A stretch of DNA of 64,000 bases, taken from Novosphingobium sp. CECT 9465. Lineage in GTDB: Bacteria; Pseudomonadota; Alphaproteobacteria; Sphingomonadales; Sphingomonadaceae. Below are positions 44,421-52,424 of this stretch, in pieces. Both the position numbers and the translations under genes were made by a program. Below the pieces are notes generated by a model. It was not told where the DNA came from. It did no database searches and saw nothing but the letters and a program-made list of their open reading frames with translations. Location of the stretch: assembly GCF_920987055.1 (NCBI RefSeq), contig NZ_CAKLBX010000001.1, positions 2,404,501 to 2,468,500 on the forward strand. The letters are read 5' to 3'. How positions within the stretch are numbered: position 1 is the stretch's first letter; the number at the start of each line of letters is the position of its first letter.

Positions 44421-44497
44421 CGTCATTGCGAGCGTAGCGAAGCAATCCAGTGCGGCACTCGCAAACACTGGATTGCTTCGCTACGCTCGCAATGACG
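44421..44497. repeat. Perfect 32-bp inverted repeat (CGTCATTGCGAG type)
   Basis: The 32-base left arm (44421-44452, starting CGTCATTGCGAGCGTAGCGA) is matched without error by the right arm (44466-44497) across a 13-base loop. The degenerate relative at 1850-1943 shares both ends and the GAAGCAATCC core. It sits between rnd and oxyR and could act as a strong RNA stem after rnd. Confidence 0.95.
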
Positions 44498-44515
44498 ACC
44501 GTTTAGAGAAGTCAG

Positions 44516-45412
44516 ATGAGCACTTACCTGCCGACCCTAAAGCAGTTGCAATACCTCGTTGCCCTGCACGAACACGGACATTTCGGGCGCGCGGCCGACG
44601 CCAGCTTCGTCTCGCAGTCCACGCTTTCGGCAGGCCTGCGCGAACTCGAATCACTGCTCGGCGTCACGCTGGTCGAACGCACACGCCGCGTTGTGCGGTT
44701 CACGCCGCTCGGCAATCAGGTCGTCGCCAAGGCGCACCGTCTTTTGCGCGAGGCCGAGGAACTGTCCGAACTTGTCCAGAGCCACGGCGCACCGCTGGGG
44801 GGTGAATTGCGGATGAGCGTGATCCCGACCATCGCCCCGTTCCTGCTGCCGCGAATCCTGCCGCGCCTGCGCAAGGAACGCCCGCAACTGAAGCTGTTCC
44901 TGCGTGAGGAACCCAGCGCCGCCGCCATCGAATCGCTGCACCATGGCCGCGCCGATTGCGTCCTGCTCGCGCTGCCTTATGCCACCGGCGAGGTCGAAGC
45001 CGAAGTGCTGTTCAAGGACCCGCTGCTCGTCGCCTTCCCGAAGGACGATCCGCGCGATCCCCCGGCCACGATCACGTCGAGCATGATCGACGAAAACCGC
45101 CTGCTCCTGCTTGAAGATGGCCACTGCCTCAAGGAACACGCGTTGGCCGCCTGCAACCGCCCGGAAATGCGCGCCAGCGCAACGATGATCGGCACGAGCC
45201 TGCATACACTCGTCCAGATGGTCGACAACGGCCTCGGTCTCACGATGCTTCCGCAGATGGCCATCGATGCGGGCATCCTGCACGATACCAATATTGTCGT
45301 GAGGCCGCTGAAAGCCGACCACGCCTGGCGTGACATCGCGCTGGTGTGGCGCAAGAACAGCCCGCGGGCAGAGGAATTCCGCCTGCTCGCAACGGAACTG
45401 CGGGCGGGTTGA
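44516..45412 (+). CDS. oxyR: Hydrogen peroxide-sensing regulator OxyR (LysR family)
   Basis: LysR-type regulator (298 aa). N-terminal helix-turn-helix: LKQLQYLVALHEHGHFGRAA with SQSTLSAGLRELESLLG. The redox cysteines are present as C204 and C213 (EDGHCLKEHALAAC), with the 9-residue spacing of E. coli C199/C208 and the same surroundings. This predicts disulfide activation by peroxide. Its usual catalase or ahpC partner is not adjacent. The inverted repeat lies 18 bases before the ATG. Confidence 0.93.
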   Translation: MSTYLPTLKQLQYLVALHEHGHFGRAADASFVSQSTLSAGLRELESLLGVTLVERTRRVVRFTPLGNQVVAKAHRLLREAEELSELVQSHGAPLGGELRMSVIPTIAPFLLPRILPRLRKERPQLKLFLREEPSAAAIESLHHGRADCVLLALPYATGEVEAEVLFKDPLLVAFPKDDPRDPPATITSSMIDENRLLLLEDGHCLKEHALAACNRPEMRASATMIGTSLHTLVQMVDNGLGLTMLPQMAIDAGILHDTNIVVRPLKADHAWRDIALVWRKNSPRAEEFRLLATELRAG

Positions 45413-45444
45413 CTTCACAAGCGGATGCGCAGAAATATGCGCAT

Positions 45445-45696
45445 ATGACAAAGCAAGACCACGCTTTTCCAGACGAGCAGCGAAGAGCCACCAATGTCTC
45501 GCTGCAAGCGGGTATGGTGGGTGAGGCCAAACGCCTCGGAATAAACGTATCGCGTGCTTGCGAAGCTGGTTTGGCGGCCGAAATTGCAAAAGCGCATGCG
45601 CGTCAATGGAGAGCGGACAACGCCTCCGCGCTTGCAAGTTCAAACGAGTGGATAGAAAGACACGAACTGCCGTTGGCACGCTACCGCCAGTTCTGA
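45445..45696 (+). CDS. ccdA: CcdA-type antitoxin
   Basis: Antitoxin (83 aa) with an N-terminal ribbon-helix-helix DNA-binding part (TNVSLQAGMVGEAKRLGINV) and a C-terminal toxin-binding tail ending in the CcdA-typical NEWIERHELPLARYRQF. It likely neutralises the adjacent CcdB and represses its own operon. The stop overlaps the ccdB start by one base (TGATG). ATG 45445 starts the family match; 32 bases after oxyR, in the same direction. Confidence 0.93.
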   Translation: MTKQDHAFPDEQRRATNVSLQAGMVGEAKRLGINVSRACEAGLAAEIAKAHARQWRADNASALASSNEWIERHELPLARYRQF

Positions 45697-45995
45697 TGGC
45701 AAAATTCGATGTCTATCGTGGCAGGGCCGATGGTGTCCTTCTGCTCGATTGCCAGGCCGACTTGCTCAACGATCTTTCAACACGATTGGTCGTTCCATTG
45801 CTGCTTGAGCGAGACGCCCCACGCCCAGCCGCGCGGCTTAACCCGGTCTTTGAATTGAAAGAACAGCGCTATGTAATGGTCACGCAATTTGCCGCAGCAA
45901 TCGCGGTGCGCGACCTCGGCGGCCGAATTATATCGCTGATATCCGAGCAGGATCGCGTAAATTTGGCGCTCGACATGCTGATAACAGGCCTTTGA
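45696..45995 (+). CDS. ccdB: CcdB-type gyrase toxin
   Basis: Toxin (99 aa) of the CcdB/MazF fold that poisons DNA gyrase. Family marks: AKFDVYRGRADGVLLLDCQADLL at the N-terminus (in two conserved parts), LPLLLERDAP-like VVPLLLERDAPRPAARLNP, and the C-terminal DRVNLALDMLITGL, the region that contacts gyrase in F-plasmid CcdB. Complete, so the module looks functional. Chromosomal location is inferred from the flanking core genes. Confidence 0.92.
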   Translation: MAKFDVYRGRADGVLLLDCQADLLNDLSTRLVVPLLLERDAPRPAARLNPVFELKEQRYVMVTQFAAAIAVRDLGGRIISLISEQDRVNLALDMLITGL

Positions 45996-45999
45996 AGCC

Positions 46000-46593
46000 T
46001 CAATCCATGTGCTTCAGCCCCACCCGCAGGTAATCCCACCCGGTCACCAGCGTCAGCGCGGCGGCAGCCCACAGCGTCGTCAGCCCCACGGTGTGCGGCA
46101 CATTGACCACGATCAGGCCCACATCTGCCGTCCAGCCGGGCATGGCCTGTCCCAGGATCAACGCGCCAAGGCACACCATCTGGAAGGTCGTCTTCCACTT
46201 TGCCAGCTTGCTGACCGGCACCGAAACCTGAATGCCGCCCAAAAACTCGCGCAGGCCCGATACCGCGATTTCGCGCACCAGAATGATCAGTCCGGCGATG
46301 ACATGCATGTCGCCGACGTATGGCCCGGTCAGGATGCCCTGCGCGGTCAGCACGAGAATCACGGCGGCGACCATGATCTTGTCCGCAATCGGATCGAGGA
46401 AAATGCCCAGTTTGCTGACGGCGCCCTGCGCGCGCGCCAGATAGCCATCGAAATAGTCGGTAATCCCCATCAGGCAATAGACGCCGAACGCCAGCGCATA
46501 GCCCAGTCGCCAGTCCGGCCACCACAGCAATGCGGCAAGCAACGGGACGGTCACGATCCGCGACAGGGTGAGAAGGTTGGGCAAGGTCAGCAT
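46000..46593 (-). CDS. pgsA: CDP-diacylglycerol--glycerol-3-phosphate 3-phosphatidyltransferase
   Basis: Membrane enzyme for phosphatidylglycerol phosphate (197 aa from ATG 46593, MLTLPNLLTLSR). The CDP-alcohol phosphotransferase motif is TDYFDGYLARAQG with GIFLDPIADKI. Several membrane helices follow. An ATG at 46605 (MAGAM) is an alternative start. Convergent with ccdB (4-base gap). Confidence 0.93.
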   Translation of the reverse strand: MLTLPNLLTLSRIVTVPLLAALLWWPDWRLGYALAFGVYCLMGITDYFDGYLARAQGAVSKLGIFLDPIADKIMVAAVILVLTAQGILTGPYVGDMHVIAGLIILVREIAVSGLREFLGGIQVSVPVSKLAKWKTTFQMVCLGALILGQAMPGWTADVGLIVVNVPHTVGLTTLWAAAALTLVTGWDYLRVGLKHMD

Positions 46594-46731
46594 TGCGCCC
46601 GCCATAACCCGCAAATGCGTCGAACGGAATTGTAACCTGCAACGGCTGGTCGCGGATGGCGCAAATCCCTCTTGCCGATGCATGCCATCGGGTTAAGGGT
46701 TCGCGCAAGTTGGGCGGCTGGCAAAGGGTTC

Positions 46732-48036
46732 ATGACAACATCGACGCATCTGGTGCGCACGCGCCGCTTCCTGCCGTTGTTCATCACCCAGTTGCTGGGC
46801 GCCTTCAACGATAACCTCTACAAGAACGCGATGGTCCTGTACGTGGTGTACAGCGTCTACAGTTCCGAAGCGGAAGAAGCACGCTTCTCGGCCATAGCAT
46901 CGGGCCTGTTCATCCTGCCGTTCTTCCTGCTGTCCTCGCTTGCAGGCCAACTGGCCGACATGCGTGACAAGGCGCGGATCATCCGCATCGTCAAGGCCTG
47001 TGAAATCGCGATCATGCTGGTCGGCGGCGCAGGTCTGGTCATGGCGTGGATGGGCATGGAAGTGGAAGCCATCGCCATTCCGCTGATGCTGGCGGCGCTT
47101 CTGGCCATGGGCGTCCACTCCACCTTCTTCGGCCCGATCAAGTACGCCATCCTGCCGCAACATCTGCGCGAAGGCGAAGTTCTCGCAGGGACCGGACTGG
47201 TCGAAGCGGGCACGTACATCGCGATTCTGGCAGGCACCATTCTCGCGGGGTGGATTCCGGTCGAGGTCGCCGCGGCAGGCGTCGTGATCACCGCCATGAT
47301 CGGCTATTTCACCGGAAGGCAAGTGCCGCCTGCCCCGCCAACCGTCGAAGCCCAGCGCGTCGATTACAATATCTGGCGATCTTCGATAAACCTCATCCGC
47401 AACACCACCCGGCACCGCCAGGTGTTCATGGCAATCATCGCGATCAGCTTCTTCTGGACCGTGGGCACCGTGCTGTTCATCCAGTTTCCGCCGCTCGCCA
47501 AAAATGTGCTCTTTGCAAGCAAGGAAGTGGCCAGCCTGTTCCTGGTGATGTTTTCGGTCGGCATCGCCATCGGTTCGGTATCGATCAACGCCTTGCTCAA
47601 GGGCACCGTGTCGGCGCGCTATTCGCCCGCCTCGGTGATCACGATGGGGCTGTTCGTCGTCGCGTTCTACGTCGTGTGCAATTCGTGGCGGGACGTGCCG
47701 GGGCAGCAATTGATGGACGTCGCCACCTTCATCGCCCATCCGCTCGCCATTCCGCTGCTCATGTGCCTGCTCGGCATCGCCGTTGCCGGCGGCATGTTCG
47801 TGGTGCCGCTTTATGCCTTTCTCACGACCGTGGTCGACAAATCGGAAACCGCACGCACGATTGCCGCGAACAACATCATCAATTCAGGGGCCATGGTGGT
47901 CGGTGCGCTGGTGGCCGGGGCATTGAGCGGTATGGGCGTTGCGCTGGTCGACCAACTGCTGCTTGCCGCTGCGATGTGCGTGGTATCGGCATGGCTCGGC
48001 TGGCTGCTGTACAAGGCGGAACGCGCCGCAGCCTGA
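46732..48036 (+). CDS. MFS transporter, LplT-like
   Basis: Twelve-helix major facilitator protein (434 aa). The N-terminus FLPLFITQLLGAFNDNLYKNAMV and the segment SLAGQLADMRDKARIIRIVK match the lysophospholipid transporter LplT/AraJ-like group, as does FFGPIKYAILPQHLREGEVL. LplT returns lysophospholipids to the inner leaflet; many relatives are fused to acyltransferase domains, absent here. ATG 46732 follows AAAGGG. Its start lies 138 bases from the divergent pgsA start. Confidence 0.82.
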   Translation: MTTSTHLVRTRRFLPLFITQLLGAFNDNLYKNAMVLYVVYSVYSSEAEEARFSAIASGLFILPFFLLSSLAGQLADMRDKARIIRIVKACEIAIMLVGGAGLVMAWMGMEVEAIAIPLMLAALLAMGVHSTFFGPIKYAILPQHLREGEVLAGTGLVEAGTYIAILAGTILAGWIPVEVAAAGVVITAMIGYFTGRQVPPAPPTVEAQRVDYNIWRSSINLIRNTTRHRQVFMAIIAISFFWTVGTVLFIQFPPLAKNVLFASKEVASLFLVMFSVGIAIGSVSINALLKGTVSARYSPASVITMGLFVVAFYVVCNSWRDVPGQQLMDVATFIAHPLAIPLLMCLLGIAVAGGMFVVPLYAFLTTVVDKSETARTIAANNIINSGAMVVGALVAGALSGMGVALVDQLLLAAAMCVVSAWLGWLLYKAERAAA

Positions 48037-48060
48037 GCTAGCTCCGATAAGGCGTTGAAA

Positions 48061-48330
48061 TCAGGCGATGAAGACCATGACCGCCAGAAAACACGCGCAA
48101 TAGGCGATCATGAAATCGCGCAAGTCCTGCATGGTGATGCGCTTGAGATCGACCGGGGCGGAACGGATTTCCGCCTCGCGCAGACGCTCCTCGGCACGGC
48201 GCATTGCCGCCAGTACTTCGGGTTCGGCTCGCGGCAATTCACGCAGCACATGCCGCGGCAAGGAACGCCGGAAAGGGTGGCGTGACGTGCCATACTGGAT
48301 GGCGGGCATGAATGCGGGCGACCTGTTCAT
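48061..48330 (-). CDS. Small protein with a C-terminal membrane helix, hypothetical
   Basis: An 89-aa product: a basic N-terminal part, a charged helix (EVLAAMRRAEERLREAEI) and a C-terminal hydrophobic segment (DFMIAYCACFLAVMVFIA), as in tail-anchored proteins. No family recognised. Convergent with the MFS gene with 24 bases between the stops. Confidence 0.6.
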   Translation of the reverse strand: MNRSPAFMPAIQYGTSRHPFRRSLPRHVLRELPRAEPEVLAAMRRAEERLREAEIRSAPVDLKRITMQDLRDFMIAYCACFLAVMVFIA

Positions 48331-48416
48331 GCTGTCGTCTTAACGAATTCTTCACCATTCGAAATCCCGTGCATCGGGCGAATTTGCGTTCGTTCCAAGC
48401 CGGGACAACCCCGAAC

Positions 48417-48448
48417 GCAAAAGGCCGCCCCCGACAGGGAGCGGCCTC
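48417..48448 (-). terminator. Rho-independent terminator after the CsbD-like gene
   Basis: AGGCCGC (48422-48428) pairs with GCGGCCT (48441-48447), extended by CCC/GGG, and is followed on the minus strand by TTTTGC. It lies 25 bases after the stop. Confidence 0.85.
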
Positions 48449-48472
48449 AATCACGCTATCATCAAGCGGAAG

Positions 48473-48655
48473 TCAGATGCTGTCGCCAAGCGCGCCCTTG
48501 ACCTTGCCCTTGACTTGCTGGGCTTCACCCTTGCGCTCCTGCGCCACGCCTTCGGCGTGAAGGCTGGCATTGTCAGTCGCCTTGCCGATGCCCTGCTTGA
48601 CATTGCCGGCAGCTTCATTGGCGAGGCCCTTGGCCTTGTCGGTCATTTCACCCAT
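48473..48655 (-). CDS. CsbD-family stress protein
   Basis: A 60-aa hydrophilic protein of the CsbD type. The repeated pattern DKAKGLANEAAGNVKQGIGK and ERKGEAQQVKGKVKGALGDSI is diagnostic. Members are induced by general stress; biochemical function is unknown. AAGGAG lies 8 bases before the ATG, and a strong terminator follows, so it is probably a single-gene, highly expressed transcript. Confidence 0.93.
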   Translation of the reverse strand: MGEMTDKAKGLANEAAGNVKQGIGKATDNASLHAEGVAQERKGEAQQVKGKVKGALGDSI

Positions 48656-48736
48656 GATATATCTCCTTGATAACTGGTGAATTTCTTCACCGTCTCGTCG
48701 AAGATACTACGGTCGAACAGCCGGGCGGTTCCCGCC

Positions 48737-49180
48737 TCAATCAACGCCGGCCATTTTGAGGATCAGTGCCCACTCTTCGGGCCGTACCGCGCCGACAGAC
48801 AGGCGCGACAGCCGGATCAGGTCCATCCCGGCAAGTTCGGGTGTAGCCTTGATCGTCTTGAGCGTCACGGTTGCGGGCAACTTTTCCACCGGCTTCACTT
48901 TCACCGCCGCCCATTTGCCGTCGGGATCAGTCGGATCGGTCAATCCGCCCTGGCTGATCACGATCACGCCGACAATCTCGATACCGATGTTCGAATGATA
49001 GAAAAACGCAAGATCGCCCGCCTTCATCGTGCGCAGGTTGCGCGCGGCAAGGTGATTGCGCACCCCGTCCCACGTCCCCTCACCCTCGGCCACCAGATCA
49101 TCCCAGCCATAGACGTCAGGCTCTGACTTCATCAGCCACAAGTTGCGACCAGCCGTGTCGGCGATGTTGATTTTGGTCAT
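48737..49180 (-). CDS. EVE domain protein
   Basis: A 147-aa PUA-fold EVE domain (thymocyte nuclear protein 1-like). Marks: LWLMKSEPDVYGWDDL, GTWDGVRNHLAARNLRTM, DLAFFYHSNIGIEIVGVI and the C-terminal LSVGAVRPEEWALILKM. EVE domains bind modified cytosines in DNA or RNA and are often fused to restriction enzymes; this one stands alone. ATG 49180 starts the family match; the same frame stays open to 50047 only as a shadow of the oxygenase gene on the other strand. Confidence 0.93.
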   Translation of the reverse strand: MTKINIADTAGRNLWLMKSEPDVYGWDDLVAEGEGTWDGVRNHLAARNLRTMKAGDLAFFYHSNIGIEIVGVIVISQGGLTDPTDPDGKWAAVKVKPVEKLPATVTLKTIKATPELAGMDLIRLSRLSVGAVRPEEWALILKMAGVD

Positions 49181-49243
49181 GAAACCCCGCGTGAATCCCG
49201 TTAAGGCGGTTTCCATAGCGACAATTGTGCGAACTGGAACACC

Positions 49244-50179
49244 ATGCCTCTCGAAACCCTGCCGGTAATCTCGCTTTCCGGCGATCCGGCGCCCCTCGCC
49301 CGCAAACTGGGCGAAAGCTTCCAGACGTTCGGGTTCGCCATGGTCAAGGATCACGGCGTCGACCCTGACCTGATCGGCCGCGCCTGGGCACTCACCGCTC
49401 AATTCTTTGCCCTGTCCGAAGCAGAAAAGCGCAGCTATCACCTTGCCGGGCAAGGCGGCGCGCGCGGCTATACCCCGTTCGGCACCGAAATCGCCAAGGG
49501 CGCCAAGCTGCACGATCTCAAGGAATTCTGGCACGTCGGCCGCGATCTTCCCGCAGGCCACCCCCTGTCCGGTTCCATGCCGCCAAATGTATGGCCTGCC
49601 CGGCCGGCCGACTTCCGCGAAACCTTCGAAGCGCTCTATGCCGAATTCGACCGCGTCGGCGCGCGCATCCTCTCCCACATCGCTGTGTGGCTCGGCCTTG
49701 ATCAACACTGGTTCGATCCCGCGATCGACGATGGCAACTCGGTCATGCGCCTGCTGCACTATCCGCCCGTTCCCGACGCCGAATCCGGCGCGATCCGGGC
49801 GGGTGCACATGAGGACATCAACCTCATCACCCTTTTGCTGGGGGCCGAGGAAGCGGGCCTTGAACTTCTGGCCAGGGACGGACGCTGGATCGGCGTATCG
49901 CCGCCCGAAGGCGCGATGGTCGTCAACATCGGCGACATGCTGCAGCGCCTGACCAATCACGTCCTGCCATCGACCACGCACCGCGTACGCAATCCCGATG
50001 GTGAACGCGCCAGCCACAGCCGTTATTCGATGCCGTTCTTCCTGCATTTGCGCAGCGATTTTGCGTTCCGCACGCTGCCGGAGTGCATCACGCCCGAAAA
50101 TCCTGACCGCTACCCCGTATCCATCACCGCAGACGACTATCTGCAGGAACGCCTGCGCGAAATCGGGTTGAGGAAATAG
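49244..50179 (+). CDS. Isopenicillin N synthase-like 2-oxoglutarate/Fe(II) oxygenase
   Basis: Iron-dependent oxygenase of the IPNS/plant 2OG group (311 aa). N-terminal DIOX_N part: QTFGFAMVKDHGVD and GYTPFGTE. The metal site is H-x-D in AGAHEDINLITLLL and the distal His in LPSTTHRVRNPDG, with the 2OG-binding R-x-S in ASHSRYSMPFF. The substrate is unknown. Divergent from the EVE gene with 63 bases between starts. Confidence 0.9.
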   Translation: MPLETLPVISLSGDPAPLARKLGESFQTFGFAMVKDHGVDPDLIGRAWALTAQFFALSEAEKRSYHLAGQGGARGYTPFGTEIAKGAKLHDLKEFWHVGRDLPAGHPLSGSMPPNVWPARPADFRETFEALYAEFDRVGARILSHIAVWLGLDQHWFDPAIDDGNSVMRLLHYPPVPDAESGAIRAGAHEDINLITLLLGAEEAGLELLARDGRWIGVSPPEGAMVVNIGDMLQRLTNHVLPSTTHRVRNPDGERASHSRYSMPFFLHLRSDFAFRTLPECITPENPDRYPVSITADDYLQERLREIGLRK

Positions 50180-50208
50180 TCTTGGCGCGCGCGCTCGCCC
50201 CGCGCGCG

Positions 50209-50916
50209 CTATTCTGCCCGCTCCACCGGCACCACGTTGTACTTGCGCACTTCATCCTGGCTCAGGCAATAGCGGGTCGAAGGGTTTTCCTTCGAAGCTA
50301 CCGCCTGCTGCTTGTACATCACTTCGGTCAGCAGCTTGCGGCTGATACCCATGCGGATCAGGAAATCGTTATCCTCGCTCGCCAGCAGTGCGCTGGCCTG
50401 CTCGATTTCGCCGATCAGCCGCGTCGTCTCCTCGGTGCCTTCGTCCACCGAAATCTCGATCACGTCGCGATCGCCCGTGTGCGTGAACATGTGCACCATG
50501 AAGAACCCGCCCGGCTCCACGAACCGCCGATCCCCGCCCATGAACACGAAGTTGCACGCTGAAAAGCAGGTCCACCCCGCAGGAATGCGCGTGACCATGC
50601 CGGGGTAGGACCGGATGACCTTGCCCGCGCGGTTGCCTGCCGATGCATCGCCGCCGCGCGATTTCAACCAGACTTCCTCGATTCGCTCGTCGGCCTCGAT
50701 TGCCGCCTGCAAACGGTCGGGCAGCCGTGCATCGATGATGCCATCGGCAATCAGAACGCGCTTCTGGCCCTTGTCGGCCACCGTCAGCGTCATCGCGCGC
50801 GCCTGGCCCCAATCGGGCTTTTCCGGGCATGTCGGGTTCTTCGGATCAAGCGCAACCGGCCTCGTCGCCCCGGTCGCCAGCAACAACGCAGCGCCAAGCA
50901 ATCCGCAACGCAGCAT
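50209..50916 (-). CDS. Exported ClpP-like (COG3904-type) protein
   Basis: A 235-aa exported protein (signal peptide MLRCGLLGAALLLATGATR). The centre resembles the ClpP/crotonase fold of periplasmic COG3904 proteins: WLKSRGGDASAGNRAGKVI with the oxyanion glycines, then the nucleophile region TCFSACNFVFMGG (Ser119) and FFMVHMF (His142). It may be a serine protease or a degenerate relative. The start overlaps the stop of the next gene upstream by one base (TGATG), so the two exported proteins are made together. Confidence 0.75.
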   Translation of the reverse strand: MLRCGLLGAALLLATGATRPVALDPKNPTCPEKPDWGQARAMTLTVADKGQKRVLIADGIIDARLPDRLQAAIEADERIEEVWLKSRGGDASAGNRAGKVIRSYPGMVTRIPAGWTCFSACNFVFMGGDRRFVEPGGFFMVHMFTHTGDRDVIEISVDEGTEETTRLIGEIEQASALLASEDNDFLIRMGISRKLLTEVMYKQQAVASKENPSTRYCLSQDEVRKYNVVPVERAE

Positions 50917-51512
50917 CACGCCGCCAGAGCATAACGCGATGAGCCAGGCGCGCGGCACATCCGCTTGTTGGCCGTCGTCTCCTCGCCGTTGACGATGATC
51001 ACGTCCGAAACCGTGATGCACTGCCGCCCCTGTCCACTTGCCCCCGCCGCTTCGTCATTGCGCGCGATCACCGTCGATGTGCCCGAAACATTCTCGCGCG
51101 TGTTCGAAGTCCACGATGCCGTGCTGCCCACGTCATCGCCGCGTGTGGCCTCCACCGTCGCCTCGGCGGCCTGCTTCTGCTCTTCGGGATCGAGGCGGCA
51201 GGCGATGGCATTGGTCAGCGTATCAGCCACTTCGGCAGTCGGGAAAAAGCTCGAAAGTCCGGCTGACCCGGCCGCCCGGCCAAGCCCTTGCCCGATAAGC
51301 CCGCCCAGCATCGAAGATCCGGCGCTCTTGCTCTTGCCTTTGGGGCAGCCGTTCGAATCGTTCTTGGCTGACGAGGAACTGCGTGGGATCGAAGGGATAC
51401 TGAACCCGCCGAACTGCGCCGATGCCTGGCTTGCCATCAGCGCCACCGCCCCGACGGCGCAGACCGCCGAACCGCTTCGCATCATCCAGACAAACTTGCC
51501 GTTACGCATCAC
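50916..51512 (-). CDS. Exported protein, possible 17-kDa surface-antigen-like
   Basis: A 198-aa secreted protein with a signal peptide ending ASQASAQF. A Ser/Gly-rich middle (SSMLGGLIGQGLGRAAGSAGL, glycine-zipper-like, split by its own low complexity) is followed by a C-terminal domain resembling the surface antigen family: QAAEATVEATRGDDVGSTA... and CITVSDVIIVNGEE. The family assignment is tentative. It is translationally coupled to the ClpP-like gene, suggesting a shared envelope role. An ATG one codon in is equally possible. Confidence 0.65.
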   Translation of the reverse strand: MMRNGKFVWMMRSGSAVCAVGAVALMASQASAQFGGFSIPSIPRSSSSAKNDSNGCPKGKSKSAGSSMLGGLIGQGLGRAAGSAGLSSFFPTAEVADTLTNAIACRLDPEEQKQAAEATVEATRGDDVGSTASWTSNTRENVSGTSTVIARNDEAAGASGQGRQCITVSDVIIVNGEETTANKRMCRAPGSSRYALAA

Positions 51513-51663
51513 AATTGCCCTGCCAGTAGTTCCATCATGCCGGAGCCGCGCCTTCTAACATGGGTTGCTACCAGCGGTGTGATGTTCGTCAATCACCCAG
51601 CGGCAATCGACGGCGGCAGCGAACGCCCTGTCGCAAATTGGACGCAAACCATCGCACCGAAAC

Positions 51664-51692
51664 GAAAAAAGCCGCCCGCAGGCGGCTTTTCA
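51664..51692 (-). terminator. Rho-independent terminator after tRNA-Ala
   Basis: AAAAGCCGCC (51667-51676) pairs perfectly with GGCGGCTTTT (51681-51690) over a 4-base loop; on the minus strand it is followed by TTTTTTCG. It ends the tRNA-Ala transcript. Confidence 0.95.
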
Positions 51693-51699
51693 GGATGGA

Positions 51700-51775
51700 T
51701 GGTGGAGCCTAGCGGGATCGAACCGCTGACCTCCTGCATGCCATGCAGGCGCTCTCCCAGCTGAGCTAAGGCCCC
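51700..51775 (-). tRNA. tRNA-Ala (GGC)
   Basis: A 76-base tRNA with acceptor GGGGCCT/AGGCTCC, D-arm TTAGCTCAGCTGGGAGAGC, anticodon GGC in GCATGGCATGC, T-arm GCGGTTCGATCCCGC and encoded CCA at 51700-51702. Confidence 0.97.
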
Positions 51776-51929
51776 ATCTATCCAACATGTTCGCCCTGGG
51801 AGGCAAACCGTTCCGGCGGTGTCTCTCGCCGGGAGCCGCGCCTCTAAGAGAAGCCTTCCCCACTGGCAAGACCATTTTTCAATGGCCGCGGTTTTTTGTG
51901 GCCCACCCGTCCGGGCAGGCCACGCAGGA

Positions 51930-52247
51930 TCACACTTCGTCGTCGTTACCGTCGTGGCCGGGAACGCCAAGATCGTCGTCGCCGCCAAGGTCAACGTCGT
52001 TGTCGGGCGAATCGCCGTCCTCGTCGATGTCGAGATCCTCGTCGGCCAGATCCACGTCAGGGGCGACGTCGACCTTTTCCTTCTGGATTTCTTCATAGGG
52101 GATCGGCTGCTTCGATTTCAGCACCGGGTCCGGGTGCCAGGCATATTTGCACTCTACGCAGGTGATCGGGTCGCTCTTGCCCAGATCGTAGAAGCGGGTG
52201 CCGCACTTCGGACAGCTGTGCTTTGCGCCCCATTCCGGCTTGACCAT
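51930..52247 (-). CDS. TIGR02300 (FYDLN acid) family protein
   Basis: A 105-aa protein with a zinc-ribbon-like N-terminus, two CxxC pairs (CPKC and CVEC) around TRFYDLGKSDP, and a strongly acidic C-terminal tail (DVDLADEDLDIDEDGD and onward). The family is typical of alphaproteobacteria, usually divergent from aroA as here; function unknown. The FYDLN motif reads FYDLG. Confidence 0.93.
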   Translation of the reverse strand: MVKPEWGAKHSCPKCGTRFYDLGKSDPITCVECKYAWHPDPVLKSKQPIPYEEIQKEKVDVAPDVDLADEDLDIDEDGDSPDNDVDLGGDDDLGVPGHDGNDDEV

Positions 52248-52424
52248 GAAACTTCCTCAACGCTGGCCCGATGCCATCAATCTGGACCGGGCGGAAAAAC
52301 TGCACACTTGATCGGTCCGCGACTGCGCGGAATCAAGAGAGCGCGCGCCTTGCCATAGGCGCGCCACGCTGTCAAAAGCCGCGCGCCTTATCCGCCCTTC
52401 TTTGCGCGAAAGATTACCAACGCC

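Noticed and set aside
49181..50047. Long N-terminal extension of the EVE frame (289 codons)
   Set aside because: Lies entirely antisense to the IPNS-like oxygenase gene; EVE similarity begins exactly at ATG 49180.
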